64,000 nt of DNA from Hyphochytrium catenoides (lineage: Eukaryota; Sar; Hyphochytriomycetes; Hyphochytriales; Hyphochytriaceae). The translations under genes were made by a program, and so were the position numbers. The stretch spans positions 51,340 to 115,339 of the forward strand of contig FLMG01003251.1 of NCBI GenBank assembly GCA_900088475.1, given 5' to 3'. The notes beneath the pieces were generated by a model that did not search any database, was not told where the DNA came from, and was given only the letters and a program-made list of their open reading frames with translations. This document shows positions 60,003 through 64,000 of the stretch, piece after piece. Position 1 is the stretch's first letter; the number at the start of each line of letters is the position of its first letter.

Positions 60003-60955
60003 TGTCAGGCCCGAATAGAGTTACACCTCTTCGCAGAGAGCCCTATCTCTTAAGGCAAACGCAATGGAATGTATGTAGGACGGGAGAGTGCAGACTGACT
60101 GCATAAAGGTGATAAAGAAGGGAAAGCATGAAGAGATCTGAAGCTCAAGGAAGGTTCAATCCCAGACTTTGGGTCCTACACCACTCACGACAATTAGCCG
60201 CTAACGACGGTAACTAGCCGCTAACGACTTGTAGGGTTTGCGAATTGTAAACCAAACTTTCAACTGTCCATTCTAAGTCTTTATACTAGAGAAGGACCTA
60301 AAGAGCGAACTGTCTAGGTAGAAACCGTTTTTGTCCTTTATGTACAAAGAAAGCTAAAGCCTATACAAGAGGATCTGCCATAACACGGCTTTCAGACCCT
60401 TGCTAGTTGTGTAGTAGAGATCCATTCGCAGCTCTGGCAGAGTCTGAAAAGTGAAGATCCGAAGAGCGCGACGTCTGACTTCCTGGGCATCTTTACAGGC
60501 ATATTCACCCAGAGACAGCGCCGGACAGTTGTCTTAGCAGCGTCTTCTCTCCCGATGGGCTGTGCGATAGGGCGCATGTGGTGGTAGATCTGCCTTTGGA
60601 GAGCTTCACCGGGTCAATGCATAGGAAAGCAAGAGCGAGAGGCACTGATTTGTGGAGGAGACGGTGGTTGGGTTTCAACCTATTGCTTTGAGAGGAAGCT
60701 AGCGCATACCGGGCTGAAGTCGTCGATAGAGTGGTGGATAAGATTAAGTGGAATGCTGAGATCTATGAGAAATAAACACAGGAGAAGCAGTGACCCGCAC
60801 CTCCGGAAGTTGGTAGATCGATCGACGCTGTAGAGATTAGGAGCAGTGTGGAAGGAAGCTAGGAATGGTGCTTTAGGCGGGAACAGCTGAGCAAGAATTG
60901 CCCCAAATGACTTGCGACTATACTTTACATTAGCTTACATATTGCTGATCATTAG
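60003..60955. other. intergenic, upstream of MAP1
   Basis: About 950 bp without a supported gene, between the MAP1 start and the 3' end of the coiled-coil gene. It includes a spaced 14-bp direct repeat (listed). No clear core promoter element is seen. Confidence 0.45.
60195..60228. repeat. 14-bp direct repeat, 20-bp period
   Basis: TAGCCGCTAACGAC occurs at 60195-60208 and again at 60215-60228. It stands about 200 bp upstream of the MAP1 start codon, so it could be a paired binding site or a chance duplication. Confidence 0.75.
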
Positions 60956-63432
60956 CTAGGGATAGGCCCTTAGATCGCTCAGCATAGAGTCTCTAGATAA
61001 ATTGACATTTTCTCCTCGAACAGAAAGGATGTCCGATAGAGATTCCTCCGAGAAGATCGACGCTAGTGTTGCCAGATCATCCGGCTGGAGGAGCTCCTGT
61101 TGGTTCCCTCGATTAGGCTCCACCTAAGATATGAGAGTTTATAAGTCTAAACTTTGTCGGAGTCGCTGGCCATGTCTCTGCCATTCCCTCTATTTCAAGC
61201 TTACCTCCTTCGTCAGCCCTTGTGAGCCCAAATCGAGCTGAGAACCTATCAGAAGACTGTCCAGGGACCCCTGTAGCAGATGTCAGCATCGTCACTGTGG
61301 TTCTTACGGCCTCGACTTCTGGGCTTTCTTTCCTCTCCCACTTGGCCATCTATGTGCCTCTCACACGCACCTGATTGAGGGATGTCTGAAGGACCCCTGT
61401 AATGTTGGAGATGTCTTCAAAGGGAACAGTTTGCGACAGGTGCTATCACACGGTAACGCATGGCGACGATGGTCAGAGAGCTTAACTATCGTAATCACAG
61501 GAGCACAGACCAACAGTTTAAAGAGGAATAAGCTACAGATTGTCTCGAATGATAGGGATAGCCAGCGATGGCAGATAGTAAGCGGAACCAGCCATGAGCC
61601 ATTTAGGTTGAAGAGAGAAGGACTATGGACAGCTTAGGAAGATAGAATAAGTTTCACAGCGGTCATACTCTTCTACTCTCCCTCCGAGATCGCGATGGCC
61701 TTTCACTCTTGGCAGATAGATTTAAACTCTTCACACTGCCACCGTCCAGTTGGCGCTTGGCTTTCTCAGCCTTAGAGGGAGGATCAATTAGACATCTCTT
61801 CGTGAATAATGCAAAAGGCCATCAATGAGAATGGTACCCACGGACGAGAGGACAGTGGTGGTCATGCAGAGATAGAATACCTCCTTCGTTTTCTCTTTCA
61901 AGGCAGTCCTAAGGAAAACACATGTCTCTTTGAGGTCTTGGATGGTCTTATCAGCGCTTGTCTGCCTTTCCAGGAGTTCCTTGGCAACCTGCTGCTCTCT
62001 TCTAACTCTCTCTTCCAAACTTTGAATTGAAGTCTGCCAATGAAGAATAACACATTTAAGAAGGTGATGCCAGTTGATGAAGAACACAAAGCCAGGACTC
62101 TATGCGATTGAGGAACAGAAGGACCAGGTTCATTGAAGAACTAGAAGAAAAGCTTAGGGAGAGGGGGCCAGGACAAGAAAAAAAGCATCAAAGGCGCCGA
62201 TTCGTGAAGGTTACATGGAAAACCATCGAAGGGAAGAGGACACTGAAGACTGTCGACGGGTAACCTCATGTTCCCGACGGAGTTGCTCTAGCTTCTCGTG
62301 TAACTCCACCTGGAGGTATTGACATGGTTGGTTGTGGAAGTCGTGGAACTTAGAACGAAGCCGAGCACCAGGAGCGAGTGCGAAAGAGGGAGAACCAGTG
62401 TGGAGCGTGTAGCAAAATGGGGATATAAGGTTATCGAGGGAGGAACCGTTAAGCAGAAGAGTGAGGCAGAGTCGGAGAGACGCGACGTGTCCAGAAGGAT
62501 TGACGAGGTGAACGACGAGCAATAGGATGGGAGGCGAAGGCGAGCGTACTGACCCTACTGTTAGCACTCTCCTCCATCCTCTCCCGTTCCATCTGGCGAA
62601 TGGAGGCCTCAAGCTGTCGCTTTTCTTCCTCCCACTCGCCTTTGAATGTCCTGATTGTGGCGTCTTGCTCGATTTTTGAGAGCTCCGATAGCACTGCAAA
62701 GTCCTTACGTGCCTTATCCACCAGACCTGGCAGCGAGAGGAACAGAAAGTGAGCGCGTGCGCAATAAGAACGGTAACCTTGGTAACCTGACTAGGGCGTT
62801 CCTGAGAGCACTGGCATTTGTAGAGAAAGTAGGACGGCACAGAGCGTAATTGGACAGAGCAGACAAATGCAAGAGCACTTTCCTTTCCAGACCGTTGGTC
62901 TCGGCTGGCTTAATTCAAGAGAGCGAAGCCACCTGAGCCTTTACAGCTTACCTTCGAGATAACTCTTTTCTGCTGCAAGCTCCCGTAACCTGTCATCTTT
63001 TTGCGCCCTTTCCTCCTCTGATTTCTGCAATGCAGAAGCAAGGTGTGCTTTCTCATCCTTGATGCTTTCAAGAGAGGCCGCAAGTGTTGCCACCTCTTGC
63101 TCAAGACTCTGAACAGAGGTTGACAGCACCACACGCTCCTCCTCCGCTCGGGCAAGTGTCTCAGCAAGCTTTGAGATCTGGTCTTCCTTACTATTCAGGG
63201 ACGCAACTAACATGCTCTCTCTCTCTTTCCTCTCTACGATCTCCTGGTGCAAATGGCTGAGCGTCTCCCGTTCTTCGGCTGTTCGTCTTCTCTCGTCTTC
63301 CTCCCTTTTCCTGGCCTCCTCCAAAGGAATGGCTAGGGCCTCAGCTTCCTTCTTGACGGCCGCCTCGGCATAACTCTTGATAGCCGCAACGAAAATCTCG
63401 AGATTCGCTTTGAACTCTGACGAAGTGCTCAT
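60956..63432 (-). CDS. coiled-coil protein of unknown function
   Basis: Exons (minus): 63432-62952, 62726-62554, 62309-62265, 62033-61881, 61770-61669, 61442-61371, 61349-61308, 61123-60956; about 411 residues, with all phases agreeing. Residues 1-275 are Glu/Lys/Arg/Leu heptad-rich coiled coil (for example EEARKREEDERRRTAEERE, QSLEERVRREQQVAKELLE). A basic serine patch follows (SERPSRSRRESRR), then a non-coil C-terminal part (TVPFEDISNITGVLQTSLNQ ... DDLATLASIFSEESLSDILS). The fifth exon could end at a TGA at 61663-61665, but a GTATGA donor just before it and three in-phase downstream exons favour extension. The start is placed at an ATG right after an acceptor-like CTCAG, so an upstream exon near 63740-63830 (MELSAQNEAIERSE) is possible. 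I do not recognise the family; centrosome or cytoskeleton roles are common for such proteins but not shown. Confidence 0.7.
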
Positions 63433-64000
63433 CCTGAGCAAGACATGAAACATAAGGGGCCATAAGAAAGAGGGGACTGACAGTGTTAGCTCTCAGAGCG
63501 GTAACCCGAGCTTATGCGTAGAAAGAAGTGCTTGTGTGGAGGAGTAAAGGATTGGGCCTACCGACACAAGTGGGATCTACATAGAAAGCGCCAAGAGACG
63601 CGGATACTAAGGAAGAGGGGCGACCCTGCTTACATACGAAATGTAGACCCAATCTTGGAAAGAAATGAGGGTCATCCCAGTGGTCGAAAAATAAAACAAG
63701 GCAAGTGGGCGAGCAGTGTGACCTTTTTACTATTGGGGGAAGCTCCACCTTGAACTCTGAGGATACAATGGTGGAGAGGGAAACCATGAACCACTCTGAG
63801 CGCTCGATTGCTTCGTTTTGGGCAGAAAGCTCCATGCTCTGTGGACATATGAACGCATGTCAGAAACGCTGGCGAACTAAGAGACCACCTGCCGATCCAG
63901 GTAGGACAGGAAAGTAAAGAAAGGAAGATTACGTTGTAACGACAGGAGGATGGCTGCGTAGGCCCTGTCTGAGGGCGACCCGAGTCGGAGAAAGAGTTAA
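63433..64000. other. window edge, possible 5' exon of the coiled-coil gene
   Basis: A minus-strand open stretch starting with ATG at about 63835 codes MELSAQNEAIERSEWFMVSL and onward to EFKVELPPIVKR. A donor AAAAAG|GTCACA would join it in phase to the exon starting at 63433. The donor is weak and the join is not proven. Nothing else is supported to the window end. Confidence 0.35.

Noticed and set aside
61113-61349. Independent 78-codon minus-strand gene starting MAKWERK
   Set aside because: Only its first 14 codons fit; a GTAAGA donor after them joins in phase to a downstream exon, and the whole chain fits the coiled-coil gene better.

Overview
The window is nuclear DNA of a unicellular eukaryote. 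Nearly every gene is split by short introns (about 60 to 400 bp) with GT..AG ends. There are no operons, Shine-Dalgarno sites or prokaryotic elements. The gene set (ATG7, VPS13, PEX12, geranylgeranyltransferase I beta, kinesin-14, CLC, hnRNP-type RRM protein) is general to eukaryotes. A plant-type PRMT10 and a VPS13 carrying PDZ-like and PX domains point towards an alga or other protist (stramenopile, alveolate or similar). The species cannot be named from the sequence. Standard stop codons are used. No rRNA, tRNA, CRISPR array or intact transposon was recognised. Exon coordinates were assembled by hand from splice consensus, reading phase and family alignment knowledge, so single boundaries may be off by a few bases.

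Layout. 1-5.7 kb: no supported gene; short tandem repeats. 5.7-9.5 kb (-): kinesin-14 with a long tail after the motor. 10.0-12.7 kb (+): ATG7, divergent from the kinesin. 13.0-28.5 kb (-): one VPS13 gene of about 4,880 residues, mostly in two exons of 8.0 and 5.6 kb. 29.3-30.6 kb (-): SLC35F6-like transporter. A GA/GC simple repeat follows. 31.7-33.3 kb (-): PRMT10. A CT tract lies between it and the divergent ankyrin-TPR gene at 34.2-37.4 kb (+). 37.7-42.3 kb (-): CLC chloride/proton exchanger, 12 exons. 43.2-43.8 kb (+): membrane-anchored thioredoxin. 44.2-44.8 kb (-): LLPH-like nucleolar protein. 45.7-48.2 kb (-): PEX12, 7 exons. 49.3-52.3 kb (-): two-RRM protein with a glutamine/proline/glycine-rich tail. 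52.3-55.5 kb: gene-poor stretch with orphan ORFs. 55.5-58.0 kb (+): geranylgeranyltransferase I beta. 58.2-60.0 kb (-): methionine aminopeptidase 1 with a likely organelle presequence. 61.0-63.4 kb (-): coiled-coil protein of unknown function.

The genes share no single pathway. There is a loose membrane and organelle theme: VPS13 bridges organelle membranes for lipid transfer, ATG7 drives autophagosome conjugation, PEX12 serves peroxisome import, and CLC and SLC35F6 are membrane transporters. This is probably chance proximity. Several neighbours are divergent (kinesin/ATG7, PRMT10/ankyrin-TPR, CLC/thioredoxin) or tightly convergent (ATG7/VPS13, ankyrin-TPR/CLC, PGGT1B/MAP1, with 200 to 330 bp between stops). 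The most unusual objects are the VPS13 domain additions, a likely GC-AG intron in the kinesin, the ankyrin-TPR fusion, and a membrane thioredoxin with a CQPC active site.
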